DNA of 64,000 bases from Sphingobium fontiphilum (GCF_014196635.1 NZ_JACIEB010000001.1:124001-188000), one strand, 5' to 3'. Positions 17,073 through 27,666 are shown, counted from the first letter of the stretch. Translations and numbers: made by a program. The notes: generated from the letters alone by a model not told the origin.

Positions 17073-20000
17073 TGGCGGAGGAAGCCATCGAAGCGACACC
17101 GGTCAAGGTGCGGCGCAAGGGGCTGTGGCAGGCATGGGTGCTGGCCGCGGTTCTGGCCATGCTGTCGATCGTCGCTGGCGCGCTCCTTTGGCTGGACACG
17201 GCGGCGGGGCACCGTTTCCTCGTCACCCGCATCGAACGGATCGCGCCGGCATCGGGCCTGAAAATTCGGATCGGCGCGATCGAAGGCAGCATCTACCGCA
17301 ATGCGGTGTTGCGCGACCTGACCTTGTCGGACCCTCGCGGCGCGTTTCTGAGTGCGCGACGGGTGGAACTGGACTGGTGGCCATTCGCCTGGCTGTCCAA
17401 CCGGCTGGACATCGACCGGCTCGTGATCCCTGCCGCCATGCTGCATAAATTGCCCAAATTGAACCCCTCGACCGAGCAGGGGCCGATCCTGCCCGATTTC
17501 GACATCAGGTTGATGGAATTTTCCGTTGGGCGGCTGACCGTGGCGAAGGGCATTGCCGGGCCGGAGCGGATTGCAACGCTGCGCGGGGACGCGGACATCC
17601 GGTCGGGTCGCGCGATCATCGATTTCGACGCGCGCGTTCTCGATGGCGACGACGCCCTCAAATTCACGCTCGACAGTCGCCCCGATGACGACAGGTTCCG
17701 GCTCGACGGGGTGCTCAACGCGCCTGCGGGCGGCGTGCTCGCCGCGATGCTTGGCACGAAGCAGGACGCCAATCTCAGCCTTTCGGGCAAAGGCGGCTGG
17801 ACCCGGTGGGACGGGCAGGCGACGGCGACCCTCAACGCTCAATCGGTCGCCGCGCTCAGGCTGACCGCGCGCAGCGGCGAATATGGACTGGACGGGTCGA
17901 TTGACGGCGCCGCGCTGCCCGGAGAAGGCCTGTTGCAGCGCATGGCCGCGCCCCGCTTGCTGCTGAGTGGTAAGGGCACGCTCGTTAATCGGTTGCTGGA
18001 CGGCCATTTCACTGTTCGGTCGGAAGCGGTCGACCTGAGGGCCGACGGCGCCATCGACCTGGGCCGCAGCGCGTTCGATAATCTGCGCGTGGACGCGCGG
18101 CTGGCGCGACCGCAGGCATTGCTCAAGAGCCTGAGCGGGCGCGATGTGATCGCGAGCCTTCGTCTGGACGGCGCTTTTGCATCGCCCGCTTTTGAATATT
18201 TGTTGAAGGCGACAACGCTGACCTTTGACAAGACCACCATCCACGAGGTGCGCGCGGCGGGCAAGGGGCGCGTCGCTGAAGCGGGTATGGCGCTGATCCC
18301 GGTGCAATTGTCGGCCGCGCGGCTGGTCGGTCAGGGCGAACTCGTCGAGGGGCTTGCCCGAAATTTCCGTCTGGACGGCGTGCTACAGCTCAAGGACGGC
18401 AAGATCATCAGTAACGCGATGCCGTTCCGCACCGATCGGTCGCGGGGCGAACTGGTCATGATCGCGGACCTTGGCACTGGCCAATATGATCTGGGCCTGA
18501 CCGGCCGGATCGACAATCTGACCGTTCCCGGGCTGGGCATTGTCGACCTGCAGACGAAAATGCGGGCGGCGCCTGCGGCCGGTGGGGCGTTTGGCCTGTC
18601 GGGCGAGGCAGAGGCGCGGATGCGTCGCCTCGACATCGGCTTTCTCCAGACGCTGGCGGGCGGCCTGCCCACGTTGCGCACGGCGCTGGCGCTGCGGCCC
18701 AATGGCGAACTGGCCTTTACCAACATGCGCGTGAACGGTCCGGTCATCGCTCTGTCGGCCAATGGCGTCCGACGGGTGGACGGAACATTCCATTTCGAAG
18801 GCGACGGCAAGCATGACCGATATGGACCGCTCAACCTGACGCTGGACGGGCGGATCGACCGGCCGACAGTCGACCTGCTGCTGGATCGGCCGATGGATGC
18901 CGCCGGGCTGCGCGCGGTCCATCTGTTGCTGGAGCCTGATGCGACCGGCTTTGCGATGAGGGCGTCCGGCCAATCCATGCTGGGCGCATTTGATGGCAGC
19001 GGCGCAATCCTTCTGCCCGAAGGCGGCCAGACAATCATCCGCATAGGCAGGTTGTCGGTGGCCGATGTGCTGCTGTCGGGAGACATCCTGCCCGTGACTG
19101 GCGGCTTGACCGGGCATCTGGCCGTTGCCGGCGCGGTGAAGGGCGGCATCGACCTTAAGCCGCTTGGCGAGGGGCAAAGCGTCGTCCTGGCGCTCAAGGC
19201 CACGGATGCCAGCTTCGATGGCCCCACCCTGATCGAGGTGCGGCGCGGGCAACTGGACGCCACGCTGTTGCTCGATCCGGCAGGCACGTCGATCAATGCG
19301 ACCGCGCAGGCGCGCGGTCTGCGCGTCGGCGGGATGCGGCTGGGCCGCCTTGCCCTCAATGCCGATCTGCGCGATGGCGCGGGCAAGGTGACGGCCAGCC
19401 TCAATGGCCAACGCGGGCGCATGTTCGACCTTCAGGCGCAGGCGCAGATTGATGCCGACACCGTGCGGCTGGCGCTGTCGGGCACGATCGACAAACGGCC
19501 CATCCGCATATTGCGCACCGCGCTGTTCACCCGAACCGGCAATGGGTGGCGGCTGTCGCCCGCAACGATCAGCTATGCGGGCGGGTCGCTGCGCCTGTCG
19601 GGCCTCATGGGTGGCGATGAACGGCGCGTTGAGGCGCGGCTCGACAAGATGCCCCTGTCGTTGCTCGACATCGGGTTTGACGATCTGGGGCTGGGCGGCA
19701 CGGCGACGGGATCGCTGAGCCTGTCTCACCCGCCCGGCGGCGTGCCTTCGGGCAAGGCGGAATTGCGCCTGCGCGGCCTGTCGCGTTCGGGCCTGTCCTT
19801 GAGTTCGCGCCCGGTCGACATCGGAATCAACGCAGTGCTGACGCCCGACCGGCTGGCGGCGCGCATGGCCTTCGTTGCCGATGGCGCAACGATCGGGCGC
19901 GGTCAGGCGTTGATGACGCCTCTGGGCAGCGGCGACTTTCTTCAGCGCATCTATAATGCGCCGCTGATGGCGCAGTTGCGCTACAACGGCACGGCCGACA

Positions 20001-21244
20001 CGCTGTGGCGGCTGACCGGGGTCGAAATCGTCGACATCGGCGGACCTGTCGCGATCAGCGCGGACGCGCGGGGCACAGCGGCCGATCCGATCATTACCGG
20101 CACCGTCGCCACCGACAAGGCGACGATGAACAGCCCGGTGACGGGCATGCGCCTGACCGACGTCAAGGTGCGCGGGCGTTTTGCGGGGTCGCAACTGATC
20201 CTGAGCAGCGTCAGCGCCAATGCCGGGTCGGGCGGAACCATCACGGGCAGCGGTCGCTTCGATCTGGGCGCTGGGCAGGGGGTGGGCATGGACCTGAGGC
20301 TTCAGGCGAATGCGGCGCCGTTGCTGCGGCGCGACGACATTTCGGCGACGGTCACCGGGCCGATCACGCTGCAATCCAATGGGATCGGCGGCACGATCGG
20401 CGGGGATCTCGTTCTCGACAAGAGCAGCTTCGTCATGGGCCGGGCGGCGGCGGTCGCCCAAATTCCCGAACTTAAGGTGGTGGAGGTCAATCGCCGGGGC
20501 GAGGAGTTTGAACGGACGCCGAGCAGCCGTGCGGCCTGGACGATGGCGGTCAAGGCCAGGGCGCGCAATCGCCTGATGGTCAGCGGCATGGGTCTGGACA
20601 GCGAATGGCGCGCGGACCTCACCATTGGCGGCACAGTGACCAGCCCGGCCATCGCCGGAACGGCCGATCTGGTGCGCGGCGGCTATGAATTTGCCGGGCG
20701 ACGTTTCGAATTGAGCGAAGGGCGGATAAGGTTCGACGGGCGCACCCCGGTCAATCCGACGCTGGACATCGTGGCGGAGGCGGATGTCAGCGACCTATCG
20801 GCAACGATCCGCGTGACGGGCACGGGACTTGCGCCGGTCATCAGCTTCTCCAGCGTTCCCGCACTGCCGGAGGACGAACTGCTCTCCCGCATCCTCTTCG
20901 GCACGTCGATCACCAACCTGTCCGCGCCCGAAGCGCTGCAACTGGCGGCGGCGGTGGGGTCGCTTCAGGGCGGCGGCGGCCTCGATCCGATCAACGCGGT
21001 GCGCAAGGCGGCAGGGCTCGACCGACTGCGCATCATCGCCGCCGATCCGACGCAGGGGCAGGGCACGTCGATTGCGGCGGGCAAATATCTGACGCGCAAG
21101 ACTTATGTCGAGTTGATTACCGATGGGCAGGGCTATTCCGCGACGCGCATCGAATATCAGGTGACGCGCTGGCTGTCGTTGCTGGGCGCGATTTCCACGC
21201 TGGGCCGTCAAAGCGCGAACGTCCGCGTCTCCAAGGATTATTGA
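17072..21244 (+). CDS. tamB: Translocation and assembly module protein TamB (DUF490)
   Basis: This is a 1390-residue AsmA-like periplasm-spanning protein. One N-terminal signal-anchor helix (AWVLAAVLAMLSIVAGALLW, about 22-41) is followed by a long repetitive beta-rich region that forms the lipid-conducting groove. The DUF490 domain fills roughly the last 350 residues (INPTLDIVAE-like strands, then PEDELLSRILFG). It ends in a strand that fits the TamA barrel. Full length, coupled to tamA. Confidence 0.93.
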   Translation: MAEEAIEATPVKVRRKGLWQAWVLAAVLAMLSIVAGALLWLDTAAGHRFLVTRIERIAPASGLKIRIGAIEGSIYRNAVLRDLTLSDPRGAFLSARRVELDWWPFAWLSNRLDIDRLVIPAAMLHKLPKLNPSTEQGPILPDFDIRLMEFSVGRLTVAKGIAGPERIATLRGDADIRSGRAIIDFDARVLDGDDALKFTLDSRPDDDRFRLDGVLNAPAGGVLAAMLGTKQDANLSLSGKGGWTRWDGQATATLNAQSVAALRLTARSGEYGLDGSIDGAALPGEGLLQRMAAPRLLLSGKGTLVNRLLDGHFTVRSEAVDLRADGAIDLGRSAFDNLRVDARLARPQALLKSLSGRDVIASLRLDGAFASPAFEYLLKATTLTFDKTTIHEVRAAGKGRVAEAGMALIPVQLSAARLVGQGELVEGLARNFRLDGVLQLKDGKIISNAMPFRTDRSRGELVMIADLGTGQYDLGLTGRIDNLTVPGLGIVDLQTKMRAAPAAGGAFGLSGEAEARMRRLDIGFLQTLAGGLPTLRTALALRPNGELAFTNMRVNGPVIALSANGVRRVDGTFHFEGDGKHDRYGPLNLTLDGRIDRPTVDLLLDRPMDAAGLRAVHLLLEPDATGFAMRASGQSMLGAFDGSGAILLPEGGQTIIRIGRLSVADVLLSGDILPVTGGLTGHLAVAGAVKGGIDLKPLGEGQSVVLALKATDASFDGPTLIEVRRGQLDATLLLDPAGTSINATAQARGLRVGGMRLGRLALNADLRDGAGKVTASLNGQRGRMFDLQAQAQIDADTVRLALSGTIDKRPIRILRTALFTRTGNGWRLSPATISYAGGSLRLSGLMGGDERRVEARLDKMPLSLLDIGFDDLGLGGTATGSLSLSHPPGGVPSGKAELRLRGLSRSGLSLSSRPVDIGINAVLTPDRLAARMAFVADGATIGRGQALMTPLGSGDFLQRIYNAPLMAQLRYNGTADTLWRLTGVEIVDIGGPVAISADARGTAADPIITGTVATDKATMNSPVTGMRLTDVKVRGRFAGSQLILSSVSANAGSGGTITGSGRFDLGAGQGVGMDLRLQANAAPLLRRDDISATVTGPITLQSNGIGGTIGGDLVLDKSSFVMGRAAAVAQIPELKVVEVNRRGEEFERTPSSRAAWTMAVKARARNRLMVSGMGLDSEWRADLTIGGTVTSPAIAGTADLVRGGYEFAGRRFELSEGRIRFDGRTPVNPTLDIVAEADVSDLSATIRVTGTGLAPVISFSSVPALPEDELLSRILFGTSITNLSAPEALQLAAAVGSLQGGGGLDPINAVRKAAGLDRLRIIAADPTQGQGTSIAAGKYLTRKTYVELITDGQGYSATRIEYQVTRWLSLLGAISTLGRQSANVRVSKDY

Positions 21245-21413
21245 GGCGCGTTCAACTGACCGCAAATGGTGCACGATATTGCGTCGAACGGCGCGTTAAA
21301 GTGTTAAATATGCAACATAAGCTGCTGTTTATCCTGGGTTAATGAAACAAACGGGTCTGCGGATTCTTCAACGTCTCACCCCTGACAGGGGAAGATGATG
21401 AACGGAGTTTCCA

Positions 21414-22067
21414 ATGAAAAAGATCATGGTCGCAGCATTGATGGCAAGCGCAGGGCTGGCCGCCCCGGCAATGGCGCAGAGCGACAATCCGGTGTTCACC
21501 GGCCCCAGGGTGGAAGGCATATTGGGCTATGACCATGTCGGCGCGGGCAGCGACATCGACAATGACAATGGCAATGACGATCAGTCGATCGACGGCCTGC
21601 TTTATGGCGTCGGCGTCGGCTATGATGTGGCGGTGGGCAGCGCCGTGCTGGGCGCGGAAGCCGAACTGACCGATTCGACCGCCAAGAGCGATCGCCGCGA
21701 TTATACCGACCGTTTCGGTTTCGGCCGGGTCAGCGCCGGACGCGACATCTATGTCGGCGCAAGGGCAGGCGTTCTGGTCAATCCGGCGACGCTGCTTTAC
21801 GTGAAGGGTGGTTACACCAACGCCAAGCTGAACGTGCTGGCCGGCGACACCAATCAGGAAACCGACACCGCCTTCAAGCTTGACGGCTGGCGCGTCGGCG
21901 CGGGCGTGGAACGGTCGCTTGGCGCGAACAGCTTTGCGAAGCTGGAATATCGTTACTCCAAATATGACAGCAGCCATATCGACTATGCCAGCGGCGCGAC
22001 GAGCAGCGAATTCGACATCGACACTGACCGGCATCAGGTCGTCGCCAGCATGGGCTGGCGCTTCTGA
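21414..22067 (+). CDS. Outer-membrane beta-barrel protein (Omp25/OmpW-like)
   Basis: The 217-residue protein has a signal peptide ending at PAMAQ. Alternating amphipathic strands follow, for example VGARAGVLVNPATLLYVKGG and AKLEYRYSKYD, and a terminal strand ends MGWRF with C-terminal Phe. This is a small eight-stranded barrel of the opacity/Omp25 type found in alphaproteobacteria. A good ribosome-binding site (aacggag) precedes the ATG, and a strong terminator follows at 22091. No substrate can be inferred. Confidence 0.85.
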   Translation: MKKIMVAALMASAGLAAPAMAQSDNPVFTGPRVEGILGYDHVGAGSDIDNDNGNDDQSIDGLLYGVGVGYDVAVGSAVLGAEAELTDSTAKSDRRDYTDRFGFGRVSAGRDIYVGARAGVLVNPATLLYVKGGYTNAKLNVLAGDTNQETDTAFKLDGWRVGAGVERSLGANSFAKLEYRYSKYDSSHIDYASGATSSEFDIDTDRHQVVASMGWRF

Positions 22068-22090
22068 AGCCAGCGCATATCACACAAAGG

Positions 22091-22117
22091 AAGGGGCCGG
22101 ATTGTCCGGCCCCTTTT
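22091..22117 (+). terminator. Intrinsic terminator after the outer-membrane protein gene
   Basis: AAGGGGCCGG (22091-22100) pairs with CCGGCCCCTT (22106-22115) around a five-base loop, followed by TT. It lies 23 bases past the stop codon. Confidence 0.85.
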
Positions 22118-22136
22118 CGTCATTCGGGCTATAGCG

Positions 22137-22595
22137 TTACCGGCAATATCCCTCCTTGGCGACCTCCACGATCAGGCAATCGGTCTTGCCTGCAAGATAT
22201 TTAAACCCGGTTTCGTCGCCCTTGCCCGGCCGCAAGGTCAATTGCCTGCCGTCGCGGTCAAAGCGAATGGCCTCGCCATCGGCGATCCCGGAATAGTTGG
22301 CTTCGCGATCCAGATTGTCGCGGTTGATGATGGCATATTGACCCGGCCTGCCGTCGGGCGCGGGCTGAATGTCCAGAAAAAGACCCTCGGGTCCCGTCCA
22401 GCGCCCTACCCACGCATCGGTGGGCAGAACGGCCGGGGCGGCGCCGGCCATGTTGATCGAATCATTGTCCTCGATCGATTCGACGCCAGGGGCAGCGCTG
22501 TTGTCGGCGGCCGCTCCGTTCATGCTGTCGGGATTGCCGCCACAGGCCGTCAGGACCAGCGCCAGCATTGTGGCGGCAAGCAGGGGATATCGCAT
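22137..22595 (-). CDS. Small lipoprotein of unknown function
   Basis: The 152-residue protein has a lipoprotein signal (LLAATMLALVLTACGG), an Asn/Ala/Asp-rich linker, and a globular domain with WVGRWTGPEGLFLDI and a closing segment with two Cys (KTDCLIVEVAKEGYC). The two cysteines near the end could form a disulfide. GAGAGGAGA lies upstream; the ATG at 22595 has better spacing than the one at 22601. I do not recognise a characterised family. It converges on the outer-membrane barrel gene. Confidence 0.75.
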   Translation of the reverse strand: MRYPLLAATMLALVLTACGGNPDSMNGAAADNSAAPGVESIEDNDSINMAGAAPAVLPTDAWVGRWTGPEGLFLDIQPAPDGRPGQYAIINRDNLDREANYSGIADGEAIRFDRDGRQLTLRPGKGDETGFKYLAGKTDCLIVEVAKEGYCR

Positions 22596-22684
22596 CGTCA
22601 TTTCTCCTCTCGCCGGCCAACTCGTGGGGTGGCTGTTTTGATCCGGCTGCGGCCAATCCGGCTGGTGAAGATTATATGACGGTT

Positions 22685-22711
22685 TCGATCAATATGGATT
22701 GTTTTGATCGA
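22685..22711 (+). promoter_or_regulatory. Inverted repeat in the ahpC promoter region
   Basis: TCGATCAA (22685-22692) and TTGATCGA (22704-22711) form a perfect 8-bp inverted repeat with an 11-base spacer, about 100 bases before the ahpC start. The size suits a LysR-type regulator such as OxyR, the usual activator of ahpC. This assignment is inference. Confidence 0.4.
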
Positions 22712-22814
22712 TTTTCTCTATTTCAAAGTGGGAGAAAACCAATTTCCCACCTGCCGGGCCTTTCCCTACATAGGCTCTGCAATCTGCAACCATCGTTACC
22801 GAATTGGAGAGCCC

Positions 22815-23378
22815 ATGGCGCTGATCAACACCCCCCTCAAGCCGTTCAAGGCGACCGCGTTCAAGGAAGGCAAGTTTGTCGACGTCACCGATGCCGATGT
22901 GAAGGGCAAGTGGGCCGTCTTTTTCTTCTATCCCGCCGACTTCACCTTTGTCTGCCCGACCGAGTTGGAAGACCTGGCCGACATCTATCCCACGCTGCAG
23001 GGCATGGGCGTGGAAGTCTATTCGGTGTCGACCGACACGCATTTCTGCCACAAGGCATGGCACGACACCTCGCCGGCCATCAGCAAGATCAACTATTACA
23101 TGCTGGGCGACCAAAACCACGACATTTCGAACATGTTCGGCGTTCTGCGCGAAGGCGTCGGCCTGGCTGACCGCGGCACTTTCGTGCTTGATCCCGAAGG
23201 CGTGATCCAGCTCGTTGAAATCACGCCCGAAGGCGTGGGCCGCAACGCCGCCGAACTGCTGCGCAAGATCAAGGCTCTGCAATATTGGACAAGCCATCCG
23301 GGCGAAGTGTGCCCCGCCAAGTGGGAAGAGGGTGAAAAGACCCTGGCTCCCTCGCTGGACCTGGTCGGCAAGATCTAA
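22815..23378 (+). CDS. ahpC: Alkyl hydroperoxide reductase, peroxiredoxin subunit C
   Basis: AhpC reduces hydrogen peroxide and organic peroxides in the cytoplasm and is recycled by AhpF. The 187-residue 2-Cys peroxiredoxin has the peroxidatic C47 in FTFVCPTE and the resolving Cys in GEVCPAKW near the C-terminus. I chose the ATG at 22815 because GGAGA precedes it. ahpF follows 170 bases later with a large hairpin between the two. Confidence 0.96.
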   Translation: MALINTPLKPFKATAFKEGKFVDVTDADVKGKWAVFFFYPADFTFVCPTELEDLADIYPTLQGMGVEVYSVSTDTHFCHKAWHDTSPAISKINYYMLGDQNHDISNMFGVLREGVGLADRGTFVLDPEGVIQLVEITPEGVGRNAAELLRKIKALQYWTSHPGEVCPAKWEEGEKTLAPSLDLVGKI

Positions 23379-23398
23379 TTCGAACCGCGTTTGGCCGC

Positions 23399-23436
23399 GC
23401 GCCGGAATATAGGGATATAACCCGATATTCCGGCGC
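23399..23436 (+). other. Intercistronic hairpin between ahpC and ahpF
   Basis: GCGCCGGAATAT (23399-23410) pairs perfectly with ATATTCCGGCGC (23425-23436). The 14-base loop can form an inner GGG/CCC pairing. There is no U tract, so it may act as an mRNA-stability element or partial attenuator that raises ahpC over ahpF expression. Confidence 0.6.
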
Positions 23437-23548
23437 CGGATGAACCCTATCAATTTTGCCGGGGACTTTGGGTCGCACCATTCCCGGTGGGATGGCGCGC
23501 GACCGCAAAAATGGTCGCCGCCGTCCCCCCATCCACGGAGCACAGACG

Positions 23549-25132
23549 ATGTTGGAAGCCAATCTCAAGGAACAGCTCAAGGGCTATCTTGCAAACGTCA
23601 CCCAGCCGGTCGAGCTGGTGGCTTCGCTGGATGACAGCCCGAAATCCGCAGAATTGAACGCGCTGCTGGATGATATTGCGTCACTGTCCGACAAGGTCAG
23701 CGTGGTGCGCAAGGATGACGACAAGCGCAAGCCCAGCTTCATGATCCGCCGTGCTGGCACCGACATCGGCGTCCGCTTCGCGGGCATCCCGATGGGCCAT
23801 GAATTCACTTCGCTGGTGTTGGCGCTGTTGCAGGTCGGCGGTCACCCGTCGAAGGCCGCGCCCGAACTCATACAGCAGATCAGGGATTTGGACGGCGATT
23901 TCGCCTTCGAAACCTATTTCTCGCTGTCGTGCCAGAATTGCCCGGACGTGGTGCAGGCATTGAACCTGATGAGCGTGCTCAACCCGCGCGTCAGCCATGT
24001 CGCCATCGACGGCGCGCTGTTCAAGGATGAGGTGGATGCGCGCAAGGTGATGGCGGTGCCCACCATCTTCCTGAACGGCGAACCCTTTGGCCAGGGTCGC
24101 ATGGAACTGGAACAGATCGTCGCTAAGATCGACAGCGGCGCGGAGGCCAAGGCGGCGGCGAAGATCGCGAAGAAGGAGGCGTTTGACGTTCTGATCGTGG
24201 GCGGCGGCCCCGCCGGAGCTGCGGCGGCCATTTATGCCGCGCGCAAGGGCATCCGCACGGGCATCGCGGCTGAACGCTTCGGCGGTCAGGTGCTCGACAC
24301 GATGGACATCGAAAACTTCATTTCGGTGCCTCATACCGAAGGGCCGAAACTCGCCGCCCATCTGGAACAACATGTGAAGGATTATGATGTCGACATCATG
24401 AATCTTCAGAAGGCGTCGAAGCTCGTGCCGGCCAAGACCGAAGGCGGCCTGCACGAAGTGGTGCTTGAAAATGGCGCGTCGCTGAGAGCCAAAACCGTCA
24501 TCCTGTCGACGGGCGCGCGCTGGCGCCAGATGAACGTGCCGGGCGAGGACGATTATCGCAACAAGGGCGTTGCCTATTGTCCGCACTGCGACGGTCCGCT
24601 GTTCAAGGGCAAGCGCGTGGCGGTGATCGGCGGCGGCAATAGCGGTGTGGAAGCCGCCATCGACCTGGCGGGCATCGTCGCCCATGTGACGCTGATCGAA
24701 TTTGACAGCCAGCTTCGCGCCGACGCCGTGTTGCAGCGCAAGCTTGCCAGCCTGCCCAATGTGAAGATCATCACCTCTGCCCTGACGACGCAGGTGCATG
24801 GTGATGGCCAGCGGGTGACGGGCCTGTCCTACAAGGACCGGAACAGCGACGCGCTGCACCAGATCGAACTGGAAGGCATATTCGTTCAGATCGGCCTTGT
24901 CCCCAACACCGAATGGCTGAAAGATACGGTCGCGCTGAGCCCCCGTGGCGAAATCCAGGTGGATGCGCGTGGCGAAACCAGCCAGCCAGGCATTTTTGCG
25001 GCAGGCGACTGCACGACCGTGCCCTATAAGCAGATCGTGATCGCCATGGGCGAAGGGTCGAAGGCTTCGCTGTCGGCGTTCGACTATCTCATCCGCCTGC
25101 CCGCCGAGGCCCGGGAGGTGGAAGCGGCCTGA
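23549..25132 (+). CDS. ahpF: Alkyl hydroperoxide reductase subunit F
   Basis: AhpF passes electrons from NADH through FAD and two disulfides to AhpC. The 527-residue protein has two N-terminal thioredoxin-like folds with the redox pair SCQNCPD (about 130). The FAD loop is [11 protein letters not shown] (about 215), the NAD(P)H loop [12 protein letters not shown], and the active disulfide is CPHCDG (about 348). The closing FAD segment is [15 protein letters not shown] chose the ATG at 23549 because ACGGAG precedes it; upstream frame sequence is non-conserved. Confidence 0.96.
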   Translation: MLEANLKEQLKGYLANVTQPVELVASLDDSPKSAELNALLDDIASLSDKVSVVRKDDDKRKPSFMIRRAGTDIGVRFAGIPMGHEFTSLVLALLQVGGHPSKAAPELIQQIRDLDGDFAFETYFSLSCQNCPDVVQALNLMSVLNPRVSHVAIDGALFKDEVDARKVMAVPTIFLNGEPFGQGRMELEQIVAKIDSGAEAKAAAKIAKKEAFDVLIVGGGPAGAAAAIYAARKGIRTGIAAERFGGQVLDTMDIENFISVPHTEGPKLAAHLEQHVKDYDVDIMNLQKASKLVPAKTEGGLHEVVLENGASLRAKTVILSTGARWRQMNVPGEDDYRNKGVAYCPHCDGPLFKGKRVAVIGGGNSGVEAAIDLAGIVAHVTLIEFDSQLRADAVLQRKLASLPNVKIITSALTTQVHGDGQRVTGLSYKDRNSDALHQIELEGIFVQIGLVPNTEWLKDTVALSPRGEIQVDARGETSQPGIFAAGDCTTVPYKQIVIAMGEGSKASLSAFDYLIRLPAEAREVEAA

Positions 25133-25156
25133 GCCTGAACGGCCCGCCGACCGCGC

Positions 25157-25891
25157 TTAACGCGTCCGGTCGCTCGACAGGCGTGGAATGAAGATCGCTG
25201 GATCAATGGCCAGCCGGGGCGCCTGCTCCGACTGGTCTTTCATTGCCGGGCTGATCGTCAAAGGCTGCGCTGCTGTCGCGGGCGGCGGCGTGAAGGGCGT
25301 TGAGCGCGGCGTGAAGCCGACGATGACCGTTGCAGACCGATCATTCAACACCAGCGGGTCAAGCGCGATTGTCGCGTTCAGCCGGTCCGGCGCCACCGTG
25401 ACCAATGTGCCAAGCTGCGTCAGCCCGAACAGTTTTTGCGCAAAGGCATAGGGCAGGCGGATGCAGCCATGGCTGGCCGGATAACCCGGATTATGGCCGG
25501 CATGAAGAGCGATGCCGCCCCATGTCAGCCGCTGCATGAAGGGCATGGGCGCGTTGCTGTAGATGTTGGACCGGTGTTTTACGCGCTTTTGCAGGATCGG
25601 GAAGTCGCCCGTAGGGGTGCTGTGTCCCTTCGTTCCCGTCGAGACGGCCGCCGCCGCGATCAGGCGGTCGCCGTCATAAACATGAATCTGTTGCCGGGAG
25701 ATGCTGACCACCATGTAAATCGGGCCGACAAAGGGACCATCGGCCAGCCATTGCCAGGCGCCCGGCGATTGGATCGCCACCTGCTGCGCGGGGGCTGTCG
25801 CCGCTTCTGAGGGCTGGAGTCCGGCCCAGCCGACTATCGCAGACAATGCGGCCACAGCGCTGCTCAGAGGGGCAAGGGGGCGGGCGGTCAT
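25157..25891 (-). CDS. L,D-transpeptidase (YkuD domain)
   Basis: This periplasmic enzyme cross-links peptidoglycan stem peptides or anchors proteins to them. The 244-residue protein has a signal peptide (to about PSEAATA) and a YkuD domain starting at IYMVVSISRQQIHVYDG. The catalytic motif is intact: HAGHNPGYPASHGCIRLP, with nucleophile Cys in SHGCIR. The C-terminal 60 residues are Pro-rich and probably disordered. It converges on ahpF with 24 bases between, and its promoter faces that of katA. Confidence 0.93.
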   Translation of the reverse strand: MTARPLAPLSSAVAALSAIVGWAGLQPSEAATAPAQQVAIQSPGAWQWLADGPFVGPIYMVVSISRQQIHVYDGDRLIAAAAVSTGTKGHSTPTGDFPILQKRVKHRSNIYSNAPMPFMQRLTWGGIALHAGHNPGYPASHGCIRLPYAFAQKLFGLTQLGTLVTVAPDRLNATIALDPLVLNDRSATVIVGFTPRSTPFTPPPATAAQPLTISPAMKDQSEQAPRLAIDPAIFIPRLSSDRTR

Positions 25892-26032
25892 TTACGACCT
25901 ATTAACCACGGCTTTCCGACGAGGACAATGCTATTGGATCGGCCCTTTGATCCCATGATGGGACGGCCGCAATGCAGGGAGCGAACGCCTGGCGTTATCG
26001 CGACAGCATTGATCCAATAATCTATTCAGTCG

Positions 26033-26046
26033 ATCATATTGATGAT
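26033..26046 (+). promoter_or_regulatory. Small inverted repeat in the katA promoter region
   Basis: ATCAT-ATTG-ATGAT lies in an AT-rich stretch about 70 bases before katA. It shares the word TCGATCA with the ahpC repeat at 22685. A common peroxide regulator is possible but unproven. Confidence 0.3.
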
Positions 26047-26113
26047 TTTAATGCAGTGGACGAATTAGTCGCGCGGAGCCTATCCTTGCCCATCATTCGA
26101 AGGAGAAGACGCC

Positions 26114-27586
26114 ATGACAATGATTCATCCCGATGCGGGCCAATGTCCCGTGTCGCATCTGACGACCGCATTCGGCGCCCCGGTTCCCAATAATCAGGAC
26201 AGCCTGACCGCCGGTGCGCGTGGGCCCTTGCTGGCGCAGGACGTGTGGCTGAACGAGAAGCTGGCGAATTTCGTGCGCGAAGTCATCCCCGAACGACGGA
26301 TGCACGCCAAGGGTTCGGGCGCCTTCGGCACCTTCACCGTCACCCATGACATCACCCGCTATACCCGCGCCAAGATTTTCAGCGAAGTGGGCAAGAAGAC
26401 CGAGATGTTCGCGCGCTTCACCACCGTCGCGGGCGAACGCGGCGCGGCCGATGCAGAGCGCGACATTCGCGGCTTTGCCCTGAAATTCTATACGGAGGAA
26501 GGCAATTGGGACATGGTGGGCAACAATACGCCCGTCTTCTTCCTGCGCGATCCTCGCAAATTCCCGGATCTTAACAAGGCGGTGAAGCGCGACCCGCGCA
26601 CCAACATGCGCAGCGCCACCAACAACTGGGATTTCTGGACGCTGCTGCCCGAAGCCTTCCACCAGGTGACGGTGGTGATGTCGGATCGCGGCATCCCCAA
26701 AAGCTACCGGACGATGCATGGCTTTGGCAGCCATACCTACAGCTTCTGGAACGAGGCGGGTGAGCGTTTCTGGGTGAAGTTCCACTTCAAGACCCAGCAG
26801 GGCATTGAGAACCTGACCGATGCGGAAGCGGCGGCGATCGTCGGCGGCGATCGGGAATCGCATCAGCGCGACCTGTATGACGCGATAGAGCGGGGCGATT
26901 TCCCGAAATGGACGATGTTCGTGCAGATCATGCCGGAGGCGGAGGCCGAAACCTATCGCTTCCACCCCTTCGACCTTACGAAGGTCTGGTACAAGGAGGA
27001 TTATCCGCTGATCGAGGTGGGCGAGTTTGAACTGAACCGAAATTCCGACAATTACTTCATGGACATCGAACAGAGCGCCTTCGCCCCGTCGAACCTGGTG
27101 CCGGGCATAGGCGTGTCGCCTGACAGGATGTTGCAGGCGCGGCTCATCAACTATGCCGACGCCCAGCGTTATCGGTTGGGGGTGAATTATCATCAGATTC
27201 CGGTCAACGCGGCGCGCTGCCCGGTGATGAGCAATCATCGCGACGGCTATGGCCGGATGGACGGCAATTATGGCAGCCGCCCGCATTATGAACCCAACAG
27301 CTTCAGCCAGTGGCAGGAGCAGCCCGACTATGCCGAGCCGCCGCTGCGTATTTCGGGTGACGCGAAACATTGGAATTTCCGCGAGGATGACGATGATTAT
27401 TTCACTCAGCCGCGCAAGCTGTTCCAGCAGATGAGCGCGCAGCAGCAGCAGGCCCTGTTCGACAATACGGCGCGGGCGATGGGCGATGCGCCTGATTTCA
27501 TCAAGCAGCGCCACATCGACAATTGCATGCGCTGTGATCCGGCCTATGGCGCCGGCGTGGCGACGGCGCTTGGCATGGCGGGATAG
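26114..27586 (+). CDS. katA: Catalase (clade with small subunit)
   Basis: This heme catalase disproportionates hydrogen peroxide. The 490-residue protein has the distal His64 ([12 protein letters not shown]), the distal Asn in [10 protein letters not shown] and the proximal heme-binding Tyr in [14 protein letters not shown]. It lacks the C-terminal flavodoxin-like extension of large-subunit catalases. An excellent ribosome-binding site (gaaggaga) precedes the ATG. It stands alone between AT-rich promoter DNA and a long hairpin at 27593. Confidence 0.96.
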   Translation: MTMIHPDAGQCPVSHLTTAFGAPVPNNQDSLTAGARGPLLAQDVWLNEKLANFVREVIPERRMHAKGSGAFGTFTVTHDITRYTRAKIFSEVGKKTEMFARFTTVAGERGAADAERDIRGFALKFYTEEGNWDMVGNNTPVFFLRDPRKFPDLNKAVKRDPRTNMRSATNNWDFWTLLPEAFHQVTVVMSDRGIPKSYRTMHGFGSHTYSFWNEAGERFWVKFHFKTQQGIENLTDAEAAAIVGGDRESHQRDLYDAIERGDFPKWTMFVQIMPEAEAETYRFHPFDLTKVWYKEDYPLIEVGEFELNRNSDNYFMDIEQSAFAPSNLVPGIGVSPDRMLQARLINYADAQRYRLGVNYHQIPVNAARCPVMSNHRDGYGRMDGNYGSRPHYEPNSFSQWQEQPDYAEPPLRISGDAKHWNFREDDDDYFTQPRKLFQQMSAQQQQALFDNTARAMGDAPDFIKQRHIDNCMRCDPAYGAGVATALGMAG

Positions 27587-27592
27587 GTTCTG

Positions 27593-27631
27593 GCGAACGG
27601 GCGCGCAACGGAATTGCTGACGCCCGTTCGC
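27593..27631 (+). terminator. Hairpin after katA, probable terminator
   Basis: GCGAACGGGCG (27593-27603) pairs perfectly with CGCCCGTTCGC (27621-27631). It starts 7 bases past the stop codon. A U tract is lacking, so termination may be weak. Confidence 0.55.
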
Positions 27632-27666
27632 GCAAGCGCGCGCTGTGGATCGCCATCTTCGGGGCG

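Noticed and set aside
18383..20461. A 692-codon minus-strand frame inside tamB
   Set aside because: It is antisense to clear tamB coding sequence and has no recognisable domain.
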